From: Ruminococcaceae bacterium OttesenSCG-928-O06 | Lineage (GTDB): Bacteria; Bacillota; Clostridia; Oscillospirales; Ruminococcaceae | NCBI GenBank assembly: GCA_030265505.1 | Contig: JAJDGD010000004.1 | Coordinates: 1 to 58,392, forward strand | Reading direction: 5' to 3' | Length of the DNA stretch: 58,392 nt | In this document: piece after piece, positions 8,977-17,120 of the stretch | Position numbering within the stretch: position 1 is the stretch's first letter | Layout of the letters: the number at the start of each line of letters is the position of its first letter | Program-made: the position numbers and the translations under genes | Notes under the pieces: model-generated | What the model saw: only the letters and a program-made list of their open reading frames with translations | What the model was told of the DNA's origin: nothing | Database searches by the model: none

Positions 8977-9028
8977 AAAACCATCGGCGCTGCCGCAGAA
9001 AACAGAACATGTGAAAGGGAGTAAAAAA

Positions 9029-10081
9029 ATGAGGATTGCTCTTGTAGGCTCGGGTTCCATGGGTATCGTCATCGGTGCATACCTTACCAAAGCCGGATGC
9101 GACATTGAGATGTTCGACAGCTACGAGGCCAATGTGGAAGCTCTGCAGAAGAACGGCGCGAAAGTGGTTCACCTGGAGGACGACAAAACCTTTACCATCC
9201 CGGTAAAGGCCTTCACCACCGACAAAATGAGCGGCATCTACGACCTGATTCTTCTGCTGACCAAGCAGACGGCCAACCCTGTGGTGCTGCCCCACATTTT
9301 GAACTACATGAACGAAAGCAGCATTGTGTGCGCGCTGCAAAACGGCATTCCCGAGCCCAGCGTGGCCGAAGTGGTGGGCATTGAGCGCACCATTGGCGGC
9401 GCGATGATGTTCCCCGCCACCTGGCTGGAGCCGGGCGTTTCTGCCGAGACGGGCACCTATGAGTCCTTCAAGAACGCCGCTTTTGAGATTGGCGAGGTGG
9501 GCAAGCCGGTTTCCCCGCGCCTTTTGGAAGTGCAGAAAATTTTGGAAAACGTGGGCAAAACCAGCGTGATGGACAACCTGATGGACGTGCGCTGGACGAA
9601 GCTGCTGATTAACTGCTGCGGCAGCGGCATGAGCGCCGCGCTGAACTGCACCTTTGGTGAAGCGGCCGACAACCCGAAGAGCGGCTGCTGCGAGGCCTTT
9701 ATTGCCAAGGAGTGCATTGAAGTGTGCCACGCCGAAGGCTACAAGATGATAGAGGCCTTTGGCCTGGACTTTGAGAAACTGAACTGGACGAACAAAGAAG
9801 AGCTGAAGTTTGTTATGGACACGTTTGCCCGGCTGTACGCCAGCTCCAGCGGCGGCAAGGCCAGCATGCTGCAAGACCTGGAGAAAAAGCAAAAGACCGA
9901 GATCGACTTCATCAACGGGCACACCGCCACCTACGGGAAAAAGCACGGCATCGCCACGCCTTTCTGCGACAAAGTGGTGGAGCTTGTGAAAGAGGCCGAG
10001 GACAAGAAGGGCCTGAACGACTTTAGCGATCTGTCCCGCTTCGACGATATATTGAAGGGCTACGAGGACATGTACAGCTAA
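9029..10081 (+). CDS. Ketopantoate reductase family protein, array copy 3
   Basis: A 350-residue reductase. GSGSMG loop, Asp30 (EMFDSYE), LQNGIPEP, WTKLLIN, SMLQD and TEIDFINGH keep the PanE-type active site. By hand alignment it differs from copy 4 at about 53 of 350 positions, and the 5' coding DNA and ribosome-site region (GTGAAAGGGAGTA) are nearly the same in both, indicating recent duplication or gene conversion. It has its own promoter upstream and a strong terminator downstream, so it can be expressed independently. The substrate is unknown. Confidence 0.88.
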   Translation: MRIALVGSGSMGIVIGAYLTKAGCDIEMFDSYEANVEALQKNGAKVVHLEDDKTFTIPVKAFTTDKMSGIYDLILLLTKQTANPVVLPHILNYMNESSIVCALQNGIPEPSVAEVVGIERTIGGAMMFPATWLEPGVSAETGTYESFKNAAFEIGEVGKPVSPRLLEVQKILENVGKTSVMDNLMDVRWTKLLINCCGSGMSAALNCTFGEAADNPKSGCCEAFIAKECIEVCHAEGYKMIEAFGLDFEKLNWTNKEELKFVMDTFARLYASSSGGKASMLQDLEKKQKTEIDFINGHTATYGKKHGIATPFCDKVVELVKEAEDKKGLNDFSDLSRFDDILKGYEDMYS

Positions 10082-10105
10082 CATTGGGATGCACCCGATG
10101 CCAAA

Positions 10106-10138
10106 GGCCGCCCGCGCATAGCGCGGGCGGCCTTTTTT
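10106..10138 (+). terminator. Terminator of array copy 3
   Basis: GGCCGCCCGCGC (10106-10117), loop ATA, GCGCGGGCGGCC (10121-10132), then TTTTTT. A 12-bp perfect stem. Confidence 0.88.
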
Positions 10139-10241
10139 GTGGCACAGGCGGCCCACAACGCCGCCCTTTTTCGCAGGGCGCATACACACATCTAGCAAAA
10201 CATACAAAAAAGGTGGCTTTTTTTATACGCCGTGTGCGGTG

Positions 10242-10268
10242 TTGGTTTGCTTTCAACTATGGTACAAT
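10242..10268 (+). promoter_or_regulatory. Promoter of array copy 4
   Basis: TACAAT (10263-10268) with extended TGG just upstream; the best -35 is TTGGTT (10242-10247) at a short 15-base spacing. The gene begins at 10320. Confidence 0.55.
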
Positions 10269-10319
10269 AAAAAAGCGTAAGAGTAACACGCAAAACCAAT
10301 GTGAAAGGGAGTACAAAAA

Positions 10320-11372
10320 ATGAGGATTGCACTTGTAGGCTCGGGTTCCATGGGTATCGTCATCGGCGCGTATATCACCAAAGCCGGCTACGATATTGAG
10401 ATGTTCGACAGCTACGAGGCCAATGTGGAAGCCCTGCAGAAGAACGGCGCGAAAGTGGTTCACCTGGAGGACGACAAAACCTTTACCATCCCTGTGAAGG
10501 CCTTCAACATCGACCAAATGAGCGGCATCTATGACCTGATTCTGCTGCTGACCAAGCAGACCGCCAACGCTGTTGTGCTGCCCCATATCCTGAAGTATAT
10601 GAACGAGAACAGCATTGTGTGCGCGCTGCAAAACGGTATTCCCGAGCCCAGCGTGGCCGAAGTGGTGGGCATTGAGCGCACCATTGGCGGCGCCATGATG
10701 TTCCCCGCCACCTGGCTGGAGCCGGGCGTCTCTGCCGAGACCGGCACCTACGAGTCCTTCAAGAACTCCGCCTTCGAGATTGGCGAAGTGGGCAAACCCG
10801 TGAGCGACCGCCTGCGCAAGGTAGGCGAGATTTTGGAGAGCGTGGGCAAAACCACCCTGATGGACAACCTGATGGACGTGCGCTGGACCAAAGTGCTGAT
10901 TAACAGCTGCGGCAGCGGCATGAGCGCCGCGCTGAACTGCACCTTTGGCGAAGCGGTGGACAATGTGAAGTCCCGCGCATGCGAGGCCTTTATTGCCAAG
11001 GAGTGCCTGGATGTGTGCCACGCCGAGGGCTACAAGATGATCCACACCGGCCGGCTGGACTTCGAGACCCTGTACTGGAACAATAAAGAAGAGCTGAAAA
11101 AGGTGATGGACGCCTTTGTGATGATCTACTCTACCTCCAAGGGCGGCAAGGCCAGCATGCTGCAAGACCTGGAGAAAAAGCAAAAAACCGAGATCGACTA
11201 CATCAACGGCCATGTGGCTGCCTATGGCAAAAAGCACGGCATTGCCACCCCCTTCTGCGACAAAGTGGTGGAGCTGGTGAAGGAAGCCGAGAACAAAAAA
11301 GGCGTGAACGACATGAGCTATGTAGACCGTTTCGACGATTTGCTGAAGGGCTACGAGGACGTGTTGGTTTAA
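10320..11372 (+). CDS. Ketopantoate reductase family protein, array copy 4
   Basis: The fourth 350-residue paralogue. It retains GSGSMG (7-12), Asp30, LQNGIPEP, WTKVLIN, SMLQD and TEIDYINGH. It is closest to copy 3; most differences cluster in the helical C-terminal domain (about residues 160-185 and 240-275), the part that shapes the substrate pocket in PanE. Its last residues (YEDVLV) depart from the YEDMYS-type ending of copies 2 and 3. It is transcribed from its own promoter and closed by a strong bidirectional terminator. Confidence 0.88.
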   Translation: MRIALVGSGSMGIVIGAYITKAGYDIEMFDSYEANVEALQKNGAKVVHLEDDKTFTIPVKAFNIDQMSGIYDLILLLTKQTANAVVLPHILKYMNENSIVCALQNGIPEPSVAEVVGIERTIGGAMMFPATWLEPGVSAETGTYESFKNSAFEIGEVGKPVSDRLRKVGEILESVGKTTLMDNLMDVRWTKVLINSCGSGMSAALNCTFGEAVDNVKSRACEAFIAKECLDVCHAEGYKMIHTGRLDFETLYWNNKEELKKVMDAFVMIYSTSKGGKASMLQDLEKKQKTEIDYINGHVAAYGKKHGIATPFCDKVVELVKEAENKKGVNDMSYVDRFDDLLKGYEDVLV

Positions 11373-11404
11373 GAGGAAAAACGGCATTGCTGCCGTATTA
11401 AAAA

Positions 11405-11434
11405 GGCCGCCCGCTGCAAGCGGGCGGCCTTTTT
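11405..11434. terminator. Bidirectional terminator after the reductase array
   Basis: GGCCGCCCGC (11405-11414), loop TGCAA, GCGGGCGGCC (11420-11429), TTTTT on the plus side. AAAAA precedes it, so it can also end the convergent threonine aldolase transcript. Confidence 0.85.
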
Positions 11435-11553
11435 GTGTGTTACGATATTGCGCATGGCAAAGAGTGCGAAAAGCGCAGGTACTTTTGGGAAAACCCATGT
11501 GCGGCGTGCAGTATGCGGCGCAAAACAGGGTGTAGTATTTTGAAAAACAGTAC

Positions 11554-12602
11554 TTACGCTTGCCTTTGCAGCAAGCGGGCCACATCTTGCAGCAGGGCGC
11601 GTACATCTTCTTCGCGGGTGCTCCAGGCGGTGCAAAAGCGCACGGCGGTGCGGCCGGCGCCGGCGGCCTCCCAGCTTTCGAAGACATAACTTTCGCGCAG
11701 GGCATCTATGGTTTCATTGGGCAAAATGGGGAAAATCTGGTTGGTGACGGCGGGCATCAAAAAGGGCACGCCCAGGTTCTGCAAGCCCTCTGCCAGCAGG
11801 GTGGCCATGGCCATGGCGTGGCGGGCGCCCTCAAAATACAGCCCGTCCTCAAACAGGGTGGCAAACTGCAGCCCCAAAAGCCAGCCCTTGGCCAGCATGG
11901 CCCCGCGCTGCTTCATGATATACCGGAAGTCCCGCGCAAGGGCGGCGCTGGGCAGCACAATGGCCTCGCCCATCAGCGCGCCCACCTTGGTGCCGCCTAT
12001 GGTGAAGGCGTCACAGTGGGTGGCAAAAAAGGGCAGGTCTACCTCGCAGGTGGCGGCACACAGGCCGTAGCCCATGCGGGCGCCGTCCACATACAGATAC
12101 AGGCCGTGCGCCTGGCAGGTTTGCCACAAGGCGGCCAGCTCCTCGCGGGTGTACAGTGTGCCATACTCGGTGGGAAAAGAGATATAGACAAGCGCGGGCT
12201 GGGGGTATGCTCGCGCGTAGGGTCATTGTGGTGGGCCTGCACCGCGGCGGCCACTTGGGCGGCCGTCAGCTTGCCCTCGGTGCCGGGCAGGGCCAGTACC
12301 TTGTGGCCGGTGGCCTCTATGGCGCCGGTCTCGTGCACATTGATGTGCCCCGACTGCGCGGCCAATGCCGCCTGGTGGGGGCGCAGCGCGGCCGCCAGCA
12401 CCAGCAGGTTGGCCTGGGTGCCCCCGGGCACAAAATGCACGGCGGCCTTTGGGGCTGCGCAGGCTTCGCGAATCAGCTGTGCGGCCCGCAGGCAGTGTTC
12501 ATCCTCGCCATAGCCGGGGTTTTGGGTAAGGTTGGTGTCTTGCAGGGCCTGTAAAATGCGGGGGTGGGCGCCCTCGCCATAGTCGCTGGCAAAACGAATC
12601 AT
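11554..12602 (-). pseudogene. ltaE: Low-specificity L-threonine aldolase, frameshifted
   Basis: PLP enzyme that splits L-threonine into glycine and acetaldehyde. The 5' part (ATG at 12602, AGGAGG 7 bases before) reads MIRFASDYGEGAHPRILQAL up to VQAHHNDPTREHTP. It then leaves frame at a run of five Gs on the plus strand (12201-12205). Adding one base there restores PALVYISFPTEYGTLYTREE and continues into LYLYVDGARMGYGL and the PLP-lysine motif IGGTKVGALMGEA. The 3' part runs to 11554. Everything else is intact, so this is either a very recent inactivation or a one-base homopolymer error in the sequence. No other gene for glycine formation is visible here. Confidence 0.82.
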
Positions 12603-12739
12603 CACGCGTCCTCCTGAAGGGGTTGGCCGCCGGGCTTTCCGGATATTACCATACCGCAGCGCAAAGCGCCTGTCAACGCCGGGCGGGGACGAAAGGTGTT
12701 TCCAAGCGTTGTTGCAACAAAGAGTAGAAGCCCCAGCCG

Positions 12740-12862
12740 GGAAGAGTGCAGGGTGTTCCCAAAGAGAACGTCAGCCGCAAGGCGCCTGCGAACAACGTTT
12801 CCTCGTTGTACGCAGGGCGGCGCGGAAGGTAGTTCTCGGCGTGGAATACCCTGTGCTCTTCC
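12740..12862. ncRNA. Candidate structured RNA or palindromic element, about 123 nt
   Basis: The arms at 12740-12759 and 12843-12862 can form a 20-bp helix broken only by three G-U pairs. Inside are GAGAAC/GTTCTC and a tip hairpin with CTGCG..ACAACG pairing CGTTGT..CGCAG. The result is a long rod with internal bulges, reminiscent in shape of 6S-like RNAs or of a dispersed palindrome. I find no clear promoter on either strand, so strand and transcription are open. It occupies most of the gene-free stretch 12603-13112; the 12-nt palindrome TTGTTGCAACAA lies at 12709-12720. Confidence 0.4.
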
Positions 12863-13002
12863 GTGCGAGGCGTATGAATGGCGCCACAAGCAGCGCTTTA
12901 GGGATGTGCTCGGGCATGCGCGCCGTGCATGCATAAAAACTGACGGAATCAGGCAAAAAAGGGCACGAAGGGCAGCTTGTGCAGAAAAAACACTATAAAC
13001 CG

Positions 13003-13030
13003 TTGCTTTGTTGCAATTTTGGTGTATAAT
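13003..13030 (+). promoter_or_regulatory. Promoter of the GGDEF/HD-GYP gene
   Basis: TTGCTT (13003-13008), 16-base spacer, perfect TATAAT (13025-13030). Confidence 0.65.
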
Positions 13031-13112
13031 ATAGGGGATATCATGCATTTTTTTGCGAAATTGCGGTATGAGGGACTTGGAATTTGCGGCGTTGGCCCGG
13101 GAAGAGGTAGCT

Positions 13113-15380
13113 ATGGCACCGGTGGACCGTTCTGCGTTGCTGAAAGAAAACCCCACACTCACCTTTCGTTGCCTGGTGCAGGGTGGCGGCGCCTTACAGT
13201 TGGTGGTGGAGGACGTAAATGGCCCATGTGAAGCCCTTTTCCGGCTGGAAGAGGGCAAAAGCCTTGTGGGCATGGACGCGCGCGAGCTGTTTTGCGACGA
13301 CGCCCAACTGGTGGACGAGTGGATGGAGTTCCTGGTAAAGATGCGCCACAACCCCAAAGAGGACATGTACGACGCACGCGACGCCTCTTTGGTAAGCCGG
13401 CGCGCCCTGCAGTTTATACACCTGCTGAAGGGCTGGGCCAATGTGGCGCTGGATTATGATTTGAACACCGCCGTGGCAGTGGCCCAGTTTTCCCCCGCGA
13501 AGGCCGCCAACATGAAAATTGGCGTGCGCCACCTGATGGGCATAAAGCAAACGGTGTGGCTGGGCGCCTATGCCAACACCGGCGGCCACTGGGAAGTAGA
13601 CATTGCCAGCAACACGGTGTATGTCTCCCGCTATATGGCAAGGGCGCTGAGGCTGGCCGAGGACGCCGTGATTGTACCCAGAGAGGCATTTTTGGGCAAG
13701 GTGCACCGCGAGGACCGCCCGGCGGTGGAGGCTGCCCTGGCCAATGTGGAAAGCAACCTGCAACCGGTGACCTGCCGCGCCATGGTGGATGAGGGACAGG
13801 TGGCGGTGTTCACCAGCTTTGCCATTCCCGGCTACGGCAAAGACGGCAAGTTGGAGCGCATTGTGGGGCAAAGCCAGAACATAACGGGCACCTACCTTGC
13901 CCGGCAGGCCCTGGCCCGCAGCGAGGAACGTTTCCGCAGCATCGTGGAAAATTCGCAAGACTTGTTTGTGGTGCTGCGCCCGGATGAGACCGTGGCCTAT
14001 ATCTCGCCCAACGTTACCAGCGTGCTGGGCTATACGGTGGAGAAGGCGCTGGGGCAAAGCTACCGCAAGGTGCTGGCCTATAAGGACGAAGAACTGCAAC
14101 TGGCGGCAGACTTTGCCGCGGCGCTGAACGAGGGCGCCCAAACCAGCGGGGAGTACCTGCTGCGCCAGGCAGGGGGCAACTTGCGCTGGCTGCTGATACG
14201 CATGAGCGGCATTGCCTCTGCGGAGGACGGCCCCGCCGAGGTGGTGGCTGTGTGCCGCGACGTGACCGAGGAGCGCAAGCAAGAGGAAAACCTGCGGTAT
14301 ATGAGCACGCATGACTCCCTGACGGGGGTGTTCAACCGCTTCCACTACGAGGAGGAGATGGCGCGCATCCAGGCGCACGAAGTGGTGAACGTGGCTGTCA
14401 TCATGGCGGACTTGAACGGCTTGAAGCTGGTGAACGACGCCTTTGGCCACGCCAAGGGAGACGAGCTTTTGAAAGAAGCGGCCGCCCTGTTGAATCGGGT
14501 GTGCCAGCACCGGCACGACGTGTACCGCCTGGGGGGCGACGAGTTTACTATACTGGCCTATGACATGACCGAGGGGGATACGGACGAACTGGGCTGCCGT
14601 ATAGACGAGGAGTGCCAAAAAACCAAAAAGCGGCCCATTCCCATCAACCTGTCCTGGGGCGCGGCGCTGCGCCGCACCACCCAGCAGAACATGCAGGACA
14701 TTTACATCCAGGCCGAAAGCAGCATGTACGCAAACAAACTGCTGGACAGCCGCAGCATGCGCAGCCATGTGCTGGCCACCCTGAAAGAGACCCTGCGCAG
14801 CCGCAACCTGGAAACGGCAGACCATACCCAGCGCATGGAGAACATGGTGATGGCCGTGGGCCGGCGCCTTGGCCTGCCCACCGGGGACTTCGACCGCCTG
14901 GTGCTGCTGGCCAGCATGCACGACATTGGCAAGGTGGCCGTGCCGGACGACGTGATAAACAAGCCCGGCAAGCTGACGAAGGCCGAGTGGGAAATCATGC
15001 GCTCGCACAGCGAGACGGGCTCGCGCATCGCCACCACCGCGCAGGAACTGTCGGTTATCTCGGACGAGATTGCCTGCCACCACGAGCGCTGGGACGGTGC
15101 GGGCTACCCCTATGGCAAGCAAGGGGAGGATATCCCCCTGCTCAGCCGCATCATCAATGTGGTGGACAGCTACGACGTGATGACCCACAAGCGGGTATAC
15201 AAGCAAACCGCCATGACGCACACCGAGGCCATTGAGGAACTGAAACGCTGCAGCGGCAGCCAGTTCGACCCTACCATCGTGGATTTGTTTTTGGAGATTT
15301 TTGGCGGCATGAACGAAGAGGAGATGCGCCGCTTTGCCGAGGGCGGCCCGGAGGATGCGGGCAATACCCCCGGCCAGTAG
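13113..15380 (+). CDS. PAS-GGDEF-HD-GYP cyclic-di-GMP protein
   Basis: A 755-residue cytoplasmic signalling protein. Residues about 150-260 and 270-385 look like PAS sensor domains (SEERFRSIVENSQDLFVVL). A GGDEF domain follows (about 395-545) with an intact YRLGGDEFTIL (472-481). An HD-GYP domain closes it (about 550-755), with MHDIGK (602-607) and HHERWDGAGYP (656-666). It could both make and degrade c-di-GMP. The canonical inhibitory RxxD site five residues before GGDEF is absent. No membrane segment is visible, so the signal is intracellular. I chose the ATG at 13113 (AAGAGGT upstream); an ATG at 13068 in frame is possible but lacks a ribosome site. Confidence 0.88.
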   Translation: MAPVDRSALLKENPTLTFRCLVQGGGALQLVVEDVNGPCEALFRLEEGKSLVGMDARELFCDDAQLVDEWMEFLVKMRHNPKEDMYDARDASLVSRRALQFIHLLKGWANVALDYDLNTAVAVAQFSPAKAANMKIGVRHLMGIKQTVWLGAYANTGGHWEVDIASNTVYVSRYMARALRLAEDAVIVPREAFLGKVHREDRPAVEAALANVESNLQPVTCRAMVDEGQVAVFTSFAIPGYGKDGKLERIVGQSQNITGTYLARQALARSEERFRSIVENSQDLFVVLRPDETVAYISPNVTSVLGYTVEKALGQSYRKVLAYKDEELQLAADFAAALNEGAQTSGEYLLRQAGGNLRWLLIRMSGIASAEDGPAEVVAVCRDVTEERKQEENLRYMSTHDSLTGVFNRFHYEEEMARIQAHEVVNVAVIMADLNGLKLVNDAFGHAKGDELLKEAAALLNRVCQHRHDVYRLGGDEFTILAYDMTEGDTDELGCRIDEECQKTKKRPIPINLSWGAALRRTTQQNMQDIYIQAESSMYANKLLDSRSMRSHVLATLKETLRSRNLETADHTQRMENMVMAVGRRLGLPTGDFDRLVLLASMHDIGKVAVPDDVINKPGKLTKAEWEIMRSHSETGSRIATTAQELSVISDEIACHHERWDGAGYPYGKQGEDIPLLSRIINVVDSYDVMTHKRVYKQTAMTHTEAIEELKRCSGSQFDPTIVDLFLEIFGGMNEEEMRRFAEGGPEDAGNTPGQ

Positions 15381-15403
15381 GCCGCAAAGACAGGTAAAAA
15401 CAG

Positions 15404-15440
15404 AACCGGCGGCGGGCGCAAAATGCGCCTGCTGCCGGTT
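15404..15440. terminator. Shared terminator between the c-di-GMP gene and the lipoprotein gene
   Basis: Seventeen-base arms at 15404-15420 and 15424-15440 with two mismatches and an AAA loop. The minus strand has a following TTTTT, so it probably serves the leftward gene best. Confidence 0.6.
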
Positions 15441-15478
15441 CTTGCTGTGGAAACCAAATGACGCGGGGCATAGCCGGG

Positions 15479-16171
15479 CTAAGCAACACCAAAAGTGAGG
15501 GCGATGTGCCGCGCCACTTCGTTCACATCGGGCGAGGAGGCGTCAGAGAAATCGGTGGCATATACAATGACAGGCGCATCGAACCCGATGACATAATAGG
15601 CGGTTTGGTGAGCGGAAATATCTTCCCGAGCGATGGTGTACTCAAGGATATATATGAATCTGTCGGTGGCTTCCCATACGGAATAAGTGATGTCGGTTCT
15701 CGTAGAGGAGATGGGGACACTCTCAATATAGGCAAAAAAGCTCTCTTGGGTTTCTCGTTCGCCAAGCCCCTCTTTCGAATCAAAAAAATGGGTGGCGCCA
15801 TGTACCTCCACTGCAACATTGGAGGGAAACTCCGTATCCTGATAGTTTGGGGCGACAAACTGGTATACTTCTGCGGTGCCCTGCGTGCCTGAGCCCAGCA
15901 ACAACCAATCGGCGGGCAGCGCAAAGGAATAGCTTTCGTCGCTGTAGAGGGCATCTTCCCAGTCAACCTCTTCGCTGAAAGAAACGTCGGTGATGTTGTA
16001 GGAGAAGGTGCTGGCCGAAGAGGATGAGGCGGCAGGCGGGGTGGACGAAGAGGCCGCCACGCTGGAAGAAGGCGGCGCCGAGGAAGATGCTGAACTGTCT
16101 GCGGCAGGCTGGCTGCAAGCCGCAAGGCAGCCGCAGAGAACCAACAAAGACGCGAGCGCTTGTTTTTTCAC
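15479..16171 (-). CDS. Ser-rich lipoprotein of unknown function
   Basis: A 230-residue secreted lipoprotein. The GTG at 16171 is preceded by GAGGAAGGA and gives a normal signal peptide (KKQALASLLVLCGCLAAC), with the lipobox cysteine at about residue 19. A serine/alanine/proline linker follows (about 20-55). The globular part includes YSFALPADWLLLGSG, which resembles the PsbP/DUF1795-like fold seen in small Gram-positive lipoproteins, but I am not sure. It lies 48 bases downstream of deoC on the same strand and may be read through from it. Confidence 0.7.
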   Translation of the reverse strand: MKKQALASLLVLCGCLAACSQPAADSSASSSAPPSSSVAASSSTPPAASSSSASTFSYNITDVSFSEEVDWEDALYSDESYSFALPADWLLLGSGTQGTAEVYQFVAPNYQDTEFPSNVAVEVHGATHFFDSKEGLGERETQESFFAYIESVPISSTRTDITYSVWEATDRFIYILEYTIAREDISAHQTAYYVIGFDAPVIVYATDFSDASSPDVNEVARHIALTFGVA

Positions 16172-16219
16172 TATAAATCCTTCCTCTTTAAAAGGCAAAA
16201 GTGTGCCGGTGGGGCCCGC

Positions 16220-16888
16220 CTACCGCGCGTTTTGCGCGTCCAGCGCATCCAGTATGGCTGCGGTGCGGCTGGCCCCGATGCGGGAAGCGCCCGCATCCAG
16301 CATGGCAAGGGCGTCCTGCAGCGTGCCAATGCCCCCGGCAGCCTTCACTTGCATTTCGAGGGGGATGCTTTGGCGCATCAGGCGCACGTTTTCTGCCGTG
16401 GCGCCCTGTGGGCCAAAGCCGGTGGAGGTTTTTACAAACGTGGCCCCGGCCTCGGCGGCCAGGCGGCAGGCGGCTGCAATCTCTGCGTCGGTAAGGTAGC
16501 AGGTTTCCAAAATCACCTTTACCAAAGCGTCGCTGGCATGCACTACGGCCTTGATATCGGCTAGCACATAGTCCTCCATGCCGCTTTTCAGCGCGCCGAT
16601 GTTCAGCACCATGTCCATCTCGGCAGCGCCCTGCTCGCGGGCGGCCTCGGTCTCCTTCGCTTTGGCATAGCTGGTGGTGGCCCCCAATGGGAAGCCGATG
16701 ACCGTGCACACCGCAACGCCGCTGCCGGCCAAAAGGTCTGCCGCCAGGGGCACCCAGCAGGGGTTCAGGCAAACAGAGGCCGTGCCTTGCCCCCGGGCGT
16801 ACAGGATGGTTTCCTCCACCTGCGCGCGCGTGGCCTCGGCCTTTAGAATGGTGTGGTCTATGGTTTTGGCAAGCTCGTTTCGAGTCAT
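16220..16888 (-). CDS. deoC: Deoxyribose-phosphate aldolase
   Basis: Cleaves 2-deoxyribose 5-phosphate to acetaldehyde and glyceraldehyde 3-phosphate in nucleoside catabolism. The 222-residue protein has the family's usual length. The Schiff-base lysine is in FVKTSTGFG and the second active-site lysine in VKAAGGIGT; the opening TIDHTILKAEAT is diagnostic. GGAGGTGCGCC precedes the ATG. It is not next to other deo genes, but pnp, xpt and a nucleoside-type permease lie elsewhere in the window. Confidence 0.96.
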   Translation of the reverse strand: MTRNELAKTIDHTILKAEATRAQVEETILYARGQGTASVCLNPCWVPLAADLLAGSGVAVCTVIGFPLGATTSYAKAKETEAAREQGAAEMDMVLNIGALKSGMEDYVLADIKAVVHASDALVKVILETCYLTDAEIAAACRLAAEAGATFVKTSTGFGPQGATAENVRLMRQSIPLEMQVKAAGGIGTLQDALAMLDAGASRIGASRTAAILDALDAQNAR

Positions 16889-16926
16889 GGCGCACCTCCG
16901 TTTTTGGGGCGGGTTTCTCTGCTTTT

Positions 16927-16955
16927 ACTATACCCTTTGGGGGTGTGCCAGTCAA
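16927..16955 (-). promoter_or_regulatory. Promoter of deoC
   Basis: Minus strand TTGACT (16950-16955), 17-base spacer, TATAGT (16927-16932). Confidence 0.75.
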
Positions 16956-17120
16956 CCATAAGGCGCTGGCCCACCGCCCCATTTGTGGCAAAGAAAAATG
17001 GAGACTTTCGCGTAAATTCGCGCTGTTTTTGCAAGACCTTACAGGCTTTTTACCCGGGCGGGGGTAGGCAGGCGCGTAAAATTTGTGCTACAATAAAGCG
17101 ACAGACAGAAAGGTGGTAGA

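Noticed and set aside
6557-11705. Long antisense open frames (336-482 codons) opposite each of the four reductase genes
   Set aside because: They arise from GC-rich codon bias on the coding strand; they have no ribosome sites and their translations are repetitive in His, Gln and Ala.
12602-13441. A 279-codon minus-strand frame over the structured RNA candidate
   Set aside because: It overlaps the well-supported GGDEF gene and the palindromic fold; low complexity, no ribosome site.
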